Numbered from the stretch's first letter, positions 34,552-43,126 are shown. The stretch: DNA of 64,000 nucleotides from a virus (IMGVR_UViG_3300009158_000031:124001-188000); one strand, 5' to 3'. Numbers and translations are program-made. The notes: generated from the sequence alone by a model not told the origin.

Positions 34552-34620
34552 CAATTGTCACTTATCAATGATAGGTGACAATTGCTGTTCCTACAGACCG
34601 CTAGTAGTAAGCAATTTTTT
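34552..34620 (+). promoter_or_regulatory. Alternative-hairpin leader / terminator
   Basis: Hairpin 1: CAATTGTCACTTAT with ATAGGTGACAATTG (34552-34584, 14 bp with one G-T). Hairpin 2: ATTGCT (34581-34586) with AGCAAT (34610-34615) followed by TTTTT, with an inner CTAC/GTAG pair. They share ATTG and cannot form together, like an attenuator, ahead of the surface-protein gene at 34659. Confidence 0.5.
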
Positions 34621-34658
34621 CATCACTTTTAGGATACATATCTTAAAACAAAAACAAA

Positions 34659-36581
34659 ATGAAGAAATTGCTTAAATCATTTCTATTGATGATTATTCTA
34701 GCTCTTCCAATTCTTACGTTTGCACAATCTGGTCCACCAGCACCAAGTGCAGGAATCTGGGCTTTAATAGATACCAACTATTCTGTTGGTACATCAACAT
34801 TAGGAATATCAAAAGCCAGAATAACTCTTAAAAACACAACCAGTACATTATATACTGGTGTACAATTTAGAGTATTCTACGACAAAAATGCTTTCTCATC
34901 TGCATCAGTTGCTTTAGTAGGATCAACAACTAATCTTTACCTACAATCAGTAGATAACAATACGGCAGGTTATGTTACTATGTCTCTAGTTTATACAGGA
35001 AATAGTTCAGCATATACATTAGCAGACGGTGAAAGATTTGAAATTACATTTAATCACGTATCATCCGGTGCATTTTTTGCCTTACCAAGTATTAGTGCAT
35101 TAACCTGGACTGGTTCTGCTACTTTTCCTGAGATTGCTGCTGAGCAAACTGGTTTAGATACGGTCTTAAATTTACATAGTTATGGTGGAACTTGGTTAAG
35201 ACCACAACTTAGTTATCATGGTAAATTTACTAACGTAACCGCAACACCAGCTAAAAACCTTCCGCTTTCATTAGAAAAAAAAGTTAAGATTGGTGGAACT
35301 TGGGGTGCACATGCAACTTACACAACTAACCTTTTAGGAGTATTTTCATTTACGGAATTAATCGATACAACTTATTATGATGTTCGTCTTTCTATTCAAG
35401 GAGATACAATGTCAGTTGGTAACGTTATTTCAACTGCCGATGCTCAGCTAATTAATCAATGGGTTCTTGGTGGAGCTACTCCTTCTGGATTTGATTTTTA
35501 TACTGGAGACGTTAATTCATCTAATGGAATATCCATCACCGATGCTTATGGAGTATTTGGTAGAATTGCCGGTAGATTTAGCACTTGGCCTAACTCAGTT
35601 AAAGATGTAAAATTCTTTACTGAAACAGAATATACCACAATCGTTGGAACCCCAACCACAAACTTTACTGGAACTATTTCAGGAGCTACGAACTTCTATT
35701 TTGATATACTTCCTGGAGCACCAGATAGTGTAACTTATTATGTATGTGTACCTGGTGATGCAAATGGAACCGGTTATCATATGGCTCGTCTAACCCCAAT
35801 AGATATTATTGTTAGTCCACCTGCCGGAACTCCTATCCAACAAGAAAATGTTATTGATATGAAAGTTGAATATGACTTTCCTACATCTTCTATGGAAATA
35901 GGTCTACCTTCACTTTCTGTTAAAGAAGGAAATCTAGTGGAACTTCCAGTTACTGTTAAAACTAATGGAAAAGATATTTCAGCATTACAACTTTCAATGC
36001 TATACGATCAAACGCTTTTACAATTCAAAGATGTTAAGAATTCTCAAAAATCCATGTTTTGGATGTCTTCTATTAATCCTATGAATGGTATTATAGAATG
36101 GGCCGGATATGATCCTTCATCTAACAAATCATATATGATTTCTGATGGATATGAAATATTCACTCTTCGTTTCTTGGCTTTGAAACCTCAAGCAGAATGG
36201 AATCAATCACCTCTTTATACTTCTCGTAAATTTTCAGGTGATGCTTATTCTAAAGATATGAATATTACTCCAGCAAATGGAATTTTGATTGTCGCTAAAA
36301 TGGCACCTATTTCTGGAGGTTTAAGTGAAAATGAAATGACTATATTTCCAAATCCAACATCTGGTGAAATTACCATCGACTTTACCGTAAAACAGACAGG
36401 TCGAGTAAAGTTATATATAGTAGGCATGAATGGAGAAATCAATCACATAATTCTTGATAAAGATATGCCAGAAGGTGAATATGTTTATACTTCAAATATT
36501 AATCATCTTACTCAAGGAATTTATGTTGCTTCTTTACAAGCCAAGAATCAAACTATAAGTAAAAAAATAATCAAAAACTAA
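34659..36581 (+). CDS. Secreted surface protein with cohesin-like and dockerin-like parts and a T9SS sorting domain
   Basis: A 640-residue protein. Signal peptide MKKLLKSFLLMIILALPILTFAQ; cohesin-like beta domain ~31-165; transthyretin-like domain ~184-248; dockerin-like calcium-loop segment GDVNSSNGISITDAY (283-297); second cohesin-like domain ~413-520 (VSPP..., LSVKEGNLVELPVTVKT, ISALQLSMLYD); and a C-terminal type A T9SS domain ~556-640 with the hallmark FPNPTSGE, LTQGIYVASL and terminal KKIIKN. That domain directs export through the host type IX system to the cell surface. Phage carriage is very unusual. It heads a run of exported proteins. Confidence 0.9.
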   Translation: MKKLLKSFLLMIILALPILTFAQSGPPAPSAGIWALIDTNYSVGTSTLGISKARITLKNTTSTLYTGVQFRVFYDKNAFSSASVALVGSTTNLYLQSVDNNTAGYVTMSLVYTGNSSAYTLADGERFEITFNHVSSGAFFALPSISALTWTGSATFPEIAAEQTGLDTVLNLHSYGGTWLRPQLSYHGKFTNVTATPAKNLPLSLEKKVKIGGTWGAHATYTTNLLGVFSFTELIDTTYYDVRLSIQGDTMSVGNVISTADAQLINQWVLGGATPSGFDFYTGDVNSSNGISITDAYGVFGRIAGRFSTWPNSVKDVKFFTETEYTTIVGTPTTNFTGTISGATNFYFDILPGAPDSVTYYVCVPGDANGTGYHMARLTPIDIIVSPPAGTPIQQENVIDMKVEYDFPTSSMEIGLPSLSVKEGNLVELPVTVKTNGKDISALQLSMLYDQTLLQFKDVKNSQKSMFWMSSINPMNGIIEWAGYDPSSNKSYMISDGYEIFTLRFLALKPQAEWNQSPLYTSRKFSGDAYSKDMNITPANGILIVAKMAPISGGLSENEMTIFPNPTSGEITIDFTVKQTGRVKLYIVGMNGEINHIILDKDMPEGEYVYTSNINHLTQGIYVASLQAKNQTISKKIIKN

Positions 36582-36586
36582 TAATC

Positions 36587-36916
36587 ATGTCAGAAGAAAC
36601 ACAAGATCAAAATGACGGAACTTGGTCAGGTCTAAAGAAAACTTTAATAGGAACTCTAACCACAGTTATTGCTGGCGGAGGAATCTGGTTATCTACTACT
36701 CTATTTGGTGGTGGACACGAAGATAAAGAAGAAACTAAAACCGAGCAAGCTGCACCAGCACCAGTTGTAATTAATGTACAACAAAATCAAGAGAATACTC
36801 AAAAACAACAAAACAATGGTGGTACCACTACTATCATCAAAGAAAGAGTTATAGAGAAAGCTCCTGCTGAAAAGAAAGAAGAAAAGAAAAAAGAATCTGA
36901 GGATGCTCCTTGGTAA
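36587..36916 (+). CDS. Single-pass membrane protein with Lys/Glu/Gln-rich tail
   Basis: A 109-residue protein: a short cytoplasm-like N terminus, one hydrophobic segment at ~17-42 (TLIGTLTTVIAGGGIWLSTT), then a long low-complexity tail rich in Gln, Asn, Glu and Lys. It starts 5 bases after the T9SS protein. It could be a spanin-like or holin-associated protein, or an inner-membrane part of the surface system; nothing decides. Confidence 0.6.
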   Translation: MSEETQDQNDGTWSGLKKTLIGTLTTVIAGGGIWLSTTLFGGGHEDKEETKTEQAAPAPVVINVQQNQENTQKQQNNGGTTTIIKERVIEKAPAEKKEEKKKESEDAPW

Positions 36917-36935
36917 TTAAAAAAATTAAAACAAA

Positions 36936-37232
36936 ATGGCTAAATTACAAAACACCAAACCTGGATTCTTTAAGAGAATGTTTATGGATGATAACGATAT
37001 TAATGAAAAATCTATCGTTGGATTTTGTGCTTTCATTGTGATGGTTATTGCATTTGGAGTTGATATTTATACCGGTTTCAAAGGTATGCCTTTCGAGATT
37101 AATGAATTCATTTTTGATGGATTTATGGTTATTACTTTAGGTGCATTTGGTATCGCTTCAGTTGATAAGTACTTAACCGGAAAGAATAAAAATGAGAGTT
37201 CATCATCTAATGAAGAACCGCCTATTGAATAA
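36936..37232 (+). CDS. Two-pass membrane protein, possible holin
   Basis: A 98-residue protein with hydrophobic segments at ~26-46 (IVGFCAFIVMVIAFGVDIYTG) and ~58-80, a basic N-terminal arm (FFKRMF) and a charged tail. The size and two-helix layout suit a holin, but no lysis gene is adjacent. Overlap with the upstream ATG at 37192 is avoided by starting the next gene at 37243. Confidence 0.55.
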   Translation: MAKLQNTKPGFFKRMFMDDNDINEKSIVGFCAFIVMVIAFGVDIYTGFKGMPFEINEFIFDGFMVITLGAFGIASVDKYLTGKNKNESSSSNEEPPIE

Positions 37233-37242
37233 ACCAAAATTT

Positions 37243-37962
37243 ATGAAAGCGATTATAATTTCTATATTGCTATTATTTTTTGCTCAAGCAAGTATTGCTC
37301 AGATTGGTACTATAAAATCTGAGCAATATCAAGCTGAGTTTGAAAAGAAGCAATCTCTTGATGCATTACCAGAATATACTGATACAGTTAAAGTTCCCAT
37401 TCAAATTCTTAAAATTGGAATCAATTCAGAATTGTATGAGATGTACCCTGAATTGAAAGATAAAAGAGTTGGTTTAGGTGTAACTAATATTGTTCTAGAA
37501 TATCTTGAATATACTAATCGTTTTGTATTCACTGAAGATAAACTTGAAATTAAAGAACGTATGGTTCAGCAATTTAAAGCATCTGATAAAGGATTTACTG
37601 AAAATAAAATAGACGGTAGAGGAAAGATCAAACTCGCTAAATATTTTGTTTATATTGAGGTCTATGATTTTTCTGTATCTGATGATGAAGTTGTAAAAAT
37701 TAATGGCGAATCAAAAACCACTCAAATAACTCGTTTAGGTTTACAAATTAAATTTGTGGATGCTGAGACTGGTGAAATTATTATGGGATCCGGTCTTGGT
37801 GAAGCATCAACTATTAAGACGGTTTCTATTTTAGATGGAGTTGATGATAGTGAAATTAAGTTCAATCAATCACACATTGGTATAACTACCAAGAAATCTC
37901 TTGAAACGGCATCTTCTAGAATTGTTTCGAGAATGATTAAAAAAGGCATATTCAAATCGTAA
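37243..37962 (+). CDS. CsgG-like curli-type secretion protein
   Basis: A 239-residue protein. The start is set at 37243 because a clear signal peptide (MKAIIISILLLFFAQASIAQ) begins there; an ATG at 37192 adds a basic, unlikely leader. The core has the CsgG pattern VGLGVTNIVLEYLEYTNRFVFTED, GAKYFVYIEVYDF-like IKLAKYFVYIEVYDF, TRLGLQIKFVDAETGEIIMGSGLGEAS and a C-terminal amphipathic helix. CsgG forms an outer-membrane channel for curli subunits. There is no lipobox Cys. The next gene starts right after the stop, so the pair is probably co-translated. Confidence 0.78.
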   Translation: MKAIIISILLLFFAQASIAQIGTIKSEQYQAEFEKKQSLDALPEYTDTVKVPIQILKIGINSELYEMYPELKDKRVGLGVTNIVLEYLEYTNRFVFTEDKLEIKERMVQQFKASDKGFTENKIDGRGKIKLAKYFVYIEVYDFSVSDDEVVKINGESKTTQITRLGLQIKFVDAETGEIIMGSGLGEASTIKTVSILDGVDDSEIKFNQSHIGITTKKSLETASSRIVSRMIKKGIFKS

Positions 37963-39726
37963 ATGTACATTAGATCAATTATATTCTTTATTGCCTTTTG
38001 GTTCACGTCAATAGCAAGTTATGGTCAGTCTTTTAATTATTCATATACTGATCCTTGTACAGGTGTAGTCAAGACAATACCGGTTTCTACTAATGGAATA
38101 ACGGTAACCTATTACGGCCAAATCCATACATTTCAACCTACTGATTTTTACAATGGAGGTTTTGAAAGTTGGGCTCAAACGGTATACTCATCCTTTGGAA
38201 ATAATAATCCATGTGCTTCTATTGTAGGTCTTCCTACTGGAATTAATATAGCACAAAACACAGCAATCAATTTCTTAAGTATTATAAATTCTCTATCTGC
38301 TATTAGTGATTTATCTTCTTTAGGTGGAGCTACTAATTTATTATCAGGAATTGGAAGTGTTTCCGGTTCTACTAGTAATAAAAAGAAAGATGATAAAAAG
38401 AGTGGATCCGCTCAAACAGACGGAACAACCACAACTACTGAAGGTAGCGTATCAACTCCTAATGGAGGATCAACAACATCAGGTTCATCAGGAAATTCCG
38501 GATCCACTCAAACGAATGGAACTGCTACAAATACGGAAGGAAGCGTATCAACTCCAAGTGGAGGTTCAACAACTTCAGGATCTTCTACTAATCAAGGAAC
38601 TGGAAATACAAATCCAACTCAACCTACTCAAACAGGAGGTCAAACAACTCAACCACCGGTAGGTTCTACTCAAAATCAAACTGGCACAAATGGAAATAAT
38701 AACACGAGTAATACCAATAGTAATTCTAGTGGGTCTAGTAATACTAGCAATAATACAAACAATACTCAACCTACGACTGGTACAAATCAAACACAAAACC
38801 CTACCACAACCCAAAATGGAAATTCACAGAGTGGAAGCACAAATTCAAATAGCGGCAATGCTAACCAAAATGGGAGTGGATCCTCTAATAGCAATGGATC
38901 GAGCAACCAAAATGGTAGCGGATCAAACTCAAACGATGGATCTTCTCAAGAAGGTAAAAGTGGAAGCGGAAATACTCAAGGAAGCGAAACGCCTAAAGAA
39001 GAAGGTGGAAAAACCAACCTAGTAGGTGGAGCCGTTTCGACTTTAGCAAATTCAACTAGTTCTGGTAAAGCCGCTTCAACTGAAAGTAGAAAACCCACAA
39101 TTCTAGGAAGTAGTGATTTTGTTGGATTTAATTTTAAAGATTCCGATATTGATCGAGGAGCTAAATTTACAGGAGGTTATACTTCATTAAGATGGGATGG
39201 ACAAAGATCCCATGGAATTTTAGTTGATTATACAACTGCTCTTAAAGGACCAAATATTACTGGATTTTATGCAATCATAAAGAAGAAGAGAATTGATTTA
39301 ATATCAACTACGCTTACATTAGGATTTGATCGAAAGACTTCGGTTTATGGAACTTTGGCTCTTGGTCAAATGTGGAATATTGATAAAAAGAAAAAACTTA
39401 AAGCAGTATACATGTTAACCGGATCATTTGGTTCTGTATATGGCGAAGAATTTGTTGGTACTGCTGCAATTGCCGGTGTAATGTACGATTGGAAAATTTC
39501 TAAACGAATAGATATTAAATTAATGGGGCTATATGTCTATGCTCCATATGTTAGTTATTATAATGACATACTACTAAAATCTCCTCATGTAGTTCTTCCT
39601 ATCATTGGAACTAACATTGGACTTACGAAGAGATTTAAGTTAAACATAAATGGTGGTGGAGCTTGGGCATTACAAGAAAATGCATTAAACTACACCATAA
39701 TGATGGGTACTAGATTTTTATTATGA
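37963..39726 (+). CDS. Outer-membrane barrel protein with long Ser/Asn/Gly/Thr-rich linker
   Basis: A 587-residue protein: signal peptide MYIRSIIFFIAFWFTSIASYGQ, a ~115-residue N-terminal domain with two or three Cys, a ~250-residue low-complexity linker (Ser, Asn, Thr, Gly, Gln), then ~200 residues of alternating amphipathic strands (GGYTSLRWDGQRSHGILVDYTT, IDLISTTLTLGFDRKTSVYGTLALGQ) ending in Phe-Leu-Leu, as in an outer-membrane barrel. It touches the CsgG-like gene upstream and overlaps the lectin gene by 4 bases. Possible adhesin display or secretion partner. Confidence 0.75.
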   Translation: MYIRSIIFFIAFWFTSIASYGQSFNYSYTDPCTGVVKTIPVSTNGITVTYYGQIHTFQPTDFYNGGFESWAQTVYSSFGNNNPCASIVGLPTGINIAQNTAINFLSIINSLSAISDLSSLGGATNLLSGIGSVSGSTSNKKKDDKKSGSAQTDGTTTTTEGSVSTPNGGSTTSGSSGNSGSTQTNGTATNTEGSVSTPSGGSTTSGSSTNQGTGNTNPTQPTQTGGQTTQPPVGSTQNQTGTNGNNNTSNTNSNSSGSSNTSNNTNNTQPTTGTNQTQNPTTTQNGNSQSGSTNSNSGNANQNGSGSSNSNGSSNQNGSGSNSNDGSSQEGKSGSGNTQGSETPKEEGGKTNLVGGAVSTLANSTSSGKAASTESRKPTILGSSDFVGFNFKDSDIDRGAKFTGGYTSLRWDGQRSHGILVDYTTALKGPNITGFYAIIKKKRIDLISTTLTLGFDRKTSVYGTLALGQMWNIDKKKKLKAVYMLTGSFGSVYGEEFVGTAAIAGVMYDWKISKRIDIKLMGLYVYAPYVSYYNDILLKSPHVVLPIIGTNIGLTKRFKLNINGGGAWALQENALNYTIMMGTRFLL

Positions 39727-40715
39727 GAAAGTTTATCACCACAATAATTGCCATCTTGTTAACCGGTGCTACATATGCACAAGCGTTTACATATTCAGGC
39801 TACATATATAACGCAAATGGTACAGGAGCAGTAAATGTTCCAGTAAAGTTATATAAGAGAACAACTCCAAATATAACTGGTTTTACGTCTCAAACAAACT
39901 ATAATGGTCACTCATATTATAGATCAACCGGTTCTATGACGTGGACTGATGCAAAACAAGCTTGCATAAATATGAATGGGCACTTGGTTACAATTGCTAA
40001 CGCCTCTGAACAATCATTCGTATTTAATACATGGCCATCAGGATGGATTGGATTTACTGATGAATCGGTTGAAGGTACATTTGTATGGGTAACTGGAGAA
40101 CCTGTAAATTATACCAATTGGAATCCTGGTGAACCAAATAATGCAGGCAATGAAGATTATGCTCAATTTGTTAGTGGCGGTAAATGGAATGATCTACCTA
40201 ACACATCTTTACCTTATGTAATTGAATTTGATTATATTGTAACCACTACTCCATGGGTTTTGCATCAAACCGTATACACAAACGCTAGTGGATATTATTC
40301 ATTCAATCAATTGACAAATCCATCAGTTGAATGGTATATTCGATATGATGCACCAACACCAATCACAATACATCAAACATCTGATTTAAGTACAATTGGA
40401 AATATCGTATTAGGAGTTACCACCAAGAAATCTTTACATTGGAATATGTTCGATGTGAATAATGATGGAAATATAACGATATCTGATGCATACTATGTGA
40501 GTGGAAAGAAAAACGGAATATTTGCAAGTTGGATTGGATCTCAATCATCAGCCTTATATACGCCAGCCCAATTTAATATTCTAAATACCGGAACTACTAA
40601 TTTAAAGGCAACATACCCTGGAGTAAGCTCATTTACAATATCAACTCCAGTGAATGGTGGATCTGCAAATTATTACCTAATTGCTCCAGGTTATGCTGGA
40701 CAAGTAACATACTAA
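39723..40715 (+). CDS. Secreted C-type lectin protein with dockerin-like segment
   Basis: A 330-residue protein with signal peptide MRKFITTIIAILLTGATYAQ. Residues ~51-172 are a C-type lectin domain: WIGFTDESVEGTFVWVTGEP, NYTNWNPGEPNNAGNEDYAQF, KWND; the EPN triad suggests calcium-dependent mannose-type sugar binding. On both sides lie parts of a transthyretin-like domain (YSGYIYNANGTGAVNVPVKLY and TNASGYYSFNQL), then a dockerin-like loop FDVNNDGNITISDAYYV (243-259). Everything after the lectin is homologous to residues ~184-370 of the T9SS protein at 34659. There is no T9SS tail of its own. Confidence 0.88.
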   Translation: MRKFITTIIAILLTGATYAQAFTYSGYIYNANGTGAVNVPVKLYKRTTPNITGFTSQTNYNGHSYYRSTGSMTWTDAKQACINMNGHLVTIANASEQSFVFNTWPSGWIGFTDESVEGTFVWVTGEPVNYTNWNPGEPNNAGNEDYAQFVSGGKWNDLPNTSLPYVIEFDYIVTTTPWVLHQTVYTNASGYYSFNQLTNPSVEWYIRYDAPTPITIHQTSDLSTIGNIVLGVTTKKSLHWNMFDVNNDGNITISDAYYVSGKKNGIFASWIGSQSSALYTPAQFNILNTGTTNLKATYPGVSSFTISTPVNGGSANYYLIAPGYAGQVTY

Positions 40716-40721
40716 ATATTT

Positions 40722-41177
40722 ATGAAAAATCTACTTCTTATATTACTTCTGCTTCCAATGTTATCATTCGGACAAATCAATTCATGTGTTCATGTTGATT
40801 CGGTTTATTCAACCGCTAAATATAAGGATATGGGTAATCGTGATATTCGCTTTGGTATTAGACAAATGACCGAGGATATTCTTTCTGAAAAATATTGTAT
40901 CAATTCATCATCTCCGGATGTAGATGTAGAGGTATTTTTCTTTGGTTTACCTAGAAGTACTTATAGAATAATTGGAGTAGAGAAAACTAATCAAATAACT
41001 CAAGTTGGCATTCGTATTTATTATAATGGTGTTAAATACGAAGCTTATGGAGAATCTGATACTGAAATACGAACTGTGATGTTAGAGATTGTTGAAGGAC
41101 AGACTCCATTTTCAAAGATGACGGTTTCTAATGCGATAAAAAAAGCAATAGAATCATGCGTATCTCAAATGCCTTAA
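40722..41177 (+). CDS. Exported protein of the CsgG-linked operon
   Basis: A 151-residue protein with signal peptide MKNLLLILLLLPMLSFGQ. The mature part (VDVEVFFFGLPRSTYRIIGVEKTNQITQVGIRIYYNGVKYEAYGES) reads like a small periplasmic domain found with CsgG-like proteins; the phrase QITQVGIRIYYNG resembles QITRLGLQIKFVD in the CsgG-like neighbour, so the two share a fold or ancestry. Perhaps a secretion accessory, comparable in role to CsgE. Confidence 0.6.
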   Translation: MKNLLLILLLLPMLSFGQINSCVHVDSVYSTAKYKDMGNRDIRFGIRQMTEDILSEKYCINSSSPDVDVEVFFFGLPRSTYRIIGVEKTNQITQVGIRIYYNGVKYEAYGESDTEIRTVMLEIVEGQTPFSKMTVSNAIKKAIESCVSQMP

Positions 41178-41617
41178 TTATATTCTTACTCTTTATACCA
41201 TCATTCATATTTGGACAAATTAAAGTTCAAGATGTTGGTGACGGATGGCAAAGCAAAGTAGATTCTGCTATTACTCTTATACAGAAAACTGATACCATCG
41301 CCTATCAAATCTTAATAGAAAATTGTAAGGATGTGGAATTTATTATTGGTAAGTACTCTACTACTAAACCTCCTTATACGATTGCTATAACCACTAAAGA
41401 TATGAATCTAAATTCCATCAATAATATAGCAGCCGTGTTAATACATGAATCATATCATCTTTTTATATACAATAACAAAATAGTATATTCACCAACCGAT
41501 GAAGAAGCCACTTGCTATGAAAGAGAATATGAATTTCTTTGTAAACTCCCTAATGTTGAAGATTGGCTATTTCTTAATGCCATGAACAACATCATCCTTT
41601 TCCGAAATCGGAAGTAA
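41156..41617 (+). CDS. Exported zinc metallopeptidase-like protein
   Basis: A 153-residue protein with signal peptide MRISNALIIFLLFIPSFIFGQ and an HExxH motif in LIHESYHLF (near residue 103), followed by DEEATCYEREYEF, where the downstream Glu pair could supply the third zinc ligand (gluzincin-like). Its start lies inside the previous gene (22-base overlap). It could trim surface proteins made by this cassette or act on the host wall. Confidence 0.65.
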   Translation: MRISNALIIFLLFIPSFIFGQIKVQDVGDGWQSKVDSAITLIQKTDTIAYQILIENCKDVEFIIGKYSTTKPPYTIAITTKDMNLNSINNIAAVLIHESYHLFIYNNKIVYSPTDEEATCYEREYEFLCKLPNVEDWLFLNAMNNIILFRNRK

Positions 41618-41671
41618 CTTTTTATTACACGGTTCATATAATTAATATATTGATCTCTTAAAATTAAGGAA

Positions 41672-42298
41672 ATGAAACCACACAAGCTAAAAGGAGATTT
41701 TGATCTAGATGAATCTTCATCTAACAAAATCAAAGAAGTAAAAGATAAAATATCCAATTGGCTTTGGATGAATATTGGATGGCAATTTAGATACATTTAT
41801 CGTAAAATTCGTAATCTAATTAGATGGACTCCTATTATTTGGAAAGATCAAGATTGGGATGATACTTTCATATTTGAAATTCTAAAATTCAAATTGACCA
41901 ATCAAGCTAAATATATTGGTGGTCAGGATCGTCATACAACGGCAAAAAGAGATGCCGAGATTATGATGACTTGCGTTAGATTAATTGATCGTATACAAGA
42001 TGATTTCTATGATAGTGAATATACAGATTATCATGAAGCTGATTTTAGATTTGAAGATTGCGAAGATAAACCCGGATATTCACAATTACACATTGATGAG
42101 ATTTCTAATAGATTTCCAGAATACTTCTCTAAATATCCAAGACAATATAAACGAGCATTAGATCCTAATACTCATTGGTATTATAGCGAGAAATCTGATA
42201 AGACAATTGCAATGTGGATTAGTAACGAAAATCAAAAACGAGCACAAACTCTACTCTTCAAAATTATAAACGAAAGAATCCAAGGATGGTGGGATTAA
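41672..42298 (+). CDS. Hypothetical protein
   Basis: A 208-residue soluble protein rich in Trp, Asp and Arg (WQFRYIYRKIRNLIRWTPIIWKDQDWDDTFIFEILKFKL). I do not know the family; similar Trp-rich sequences occur as conserved hypotheticals in large phages. No catalytic motif recognised. Confidence 0.65.
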   Translation: MKPHKLKGDFDLDESSSNKIKEVKDKISNWLWMNIGWQFRYIYRKIRNLIRWTPIIWKDQDWDDTFIFEILKFKLTNQAKYIGGQDRHTTAKRDAEIMMTCVRLIDRIQDDFYDSEYTDYHEADFRFEDCEDKPGYSQLHIDEISNRFPEYFSKYPRQYKRALDPNTHWYYSEKSDKTIAMWISNENQKRAQTLLFKIINERIQGWWD

Positions 42299-42403
42299 TC
42301 AACAGATGTACTTCTTAGTTCATCTATTGACCCTAATAGAATCAATAACTATTATATACATTATCTTACAATCAATACCTCTATTGTTAATAATTGGCTA
42401 AAA

Positions 42404-42460
42404 TTGTTAATAACTTTATGACTCGAGATTTTTTAATCTCGGTTTTTTGTATTATATTTA
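42404..42460 (+). promoter_or_regulatory. Host-like promoter with duplicated GTTAATAA box
   Basis: Box TTGTTAATAACTTT at 42404-42417, with a partial copy TTGTTAATAATTGG 20 bases earlier (42384). The -7 element is TATATTTA (42453-42460). ATG at 42482. Confidence 0.72.
42423..42448 (+). terminator. Terminator hairpin within the promoter spacer
   Basis: CGAGATT, loop TTTT, AATCTCG, then GTTTTTT: a 7-bp stem (plus T-G) and six T. It sits between the upstream box and the -7 element, just as at 19161-19190. Confidence 0.75.
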
Positions 42461-42481
42461 TACTATAATTAATTAAACAAT

Positions 42482-43126
42482 ATGAAGATAGAAATTCCAA
42501 AAGGCGTAAACGTTTGGTTTACTTCGGATACCCATTACAATCACAAAAACATTTGTCGAGGCGTAAGTACATGGGAAGCTGGAAGAGGAACTCGAGATTT
42601 TACAAATCTACAAAAGATGAACGATGCGATCGTTAATCAAATCAATTCAAAGGTAATGGAAGATGATATTCTTTTCCATCTTGGTGATTGGTCATTTGGT
42701 GGATTTGAATCTATTATGGAATTTCGTAATCGTATCGTTTGTAAAAACATTCACTTAATCTTAGGTAATCATGACCATCATATCGAAAATAATGCAGATG
42801 ATGTTCAAGATTTATTTTCTTCTGTTAATCAGTACTTGAAAATGCAAATCAACATTAACCGAACAGCAAATGGCGTAGATAAACATAACTTCGTTTTATG
42901 TCATTATCCTCTTGGATCTTGGCACGATATGGCAATGGGTGTAATACATTTACATGGTCACGTTCACCTTCCACCAAATTTAAAACTTGGTGAAGGAAAG
43001 GCAATGGATGTAGGTGTTGATGGAAATAATATGGCAGTATACTCATTACAAGAAATTGTGAACATCATGAAGAAACAACCAATTGCCTCTTTACGTTTAC
43101 CAAAAGATCATCATGAACAAGTCTAA
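42482..43126 (+). CDS. Metallophosphoesterase (calcineurin-like), intact
   Basis: A 214-residue protein with the complete motif set: SDTHYNH, HLGDWSFGG, LGNHDHH, CHYPL, and HLHGHVH. This is the active-looking relative of the degenerate copy at 30778. Such enzymes cleave phosphomono- or diesters, often nucleotides, RNA ends or DNA. First gene of a nucleic-acid-repair-like operon behind its own promoter. Confidence 0.9.
   Translation: MKIEIPKGVNVWFTSDTHYNHKNICRGVSTWEAGRGTRDFTNLQKMNDAIVNQINSKVMEDDILFHLGDWSFGGFESIMEFRNRIVCKNIHLILGNHDHHIENNADDVQDLFSSVNQYLKMQININRTANGVDKHNFVLCHYPLGSWHDMAMGVIHLHGHVHLPPNLKLGEGKAMDVGVDGNNMAVYSLQEIVNIMKKQPIASLRLPKDHHEQV

Noticed and set aside
38324-39022. Other-frame open stretches over the Ser/Asn/Gly linker of the outer-membrane protein
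   Set aside because: They follow from the repetitive Asn/Ser/Thr/Gly codons; translations are Leu/Gln/Ile-rich noise with no start signals.
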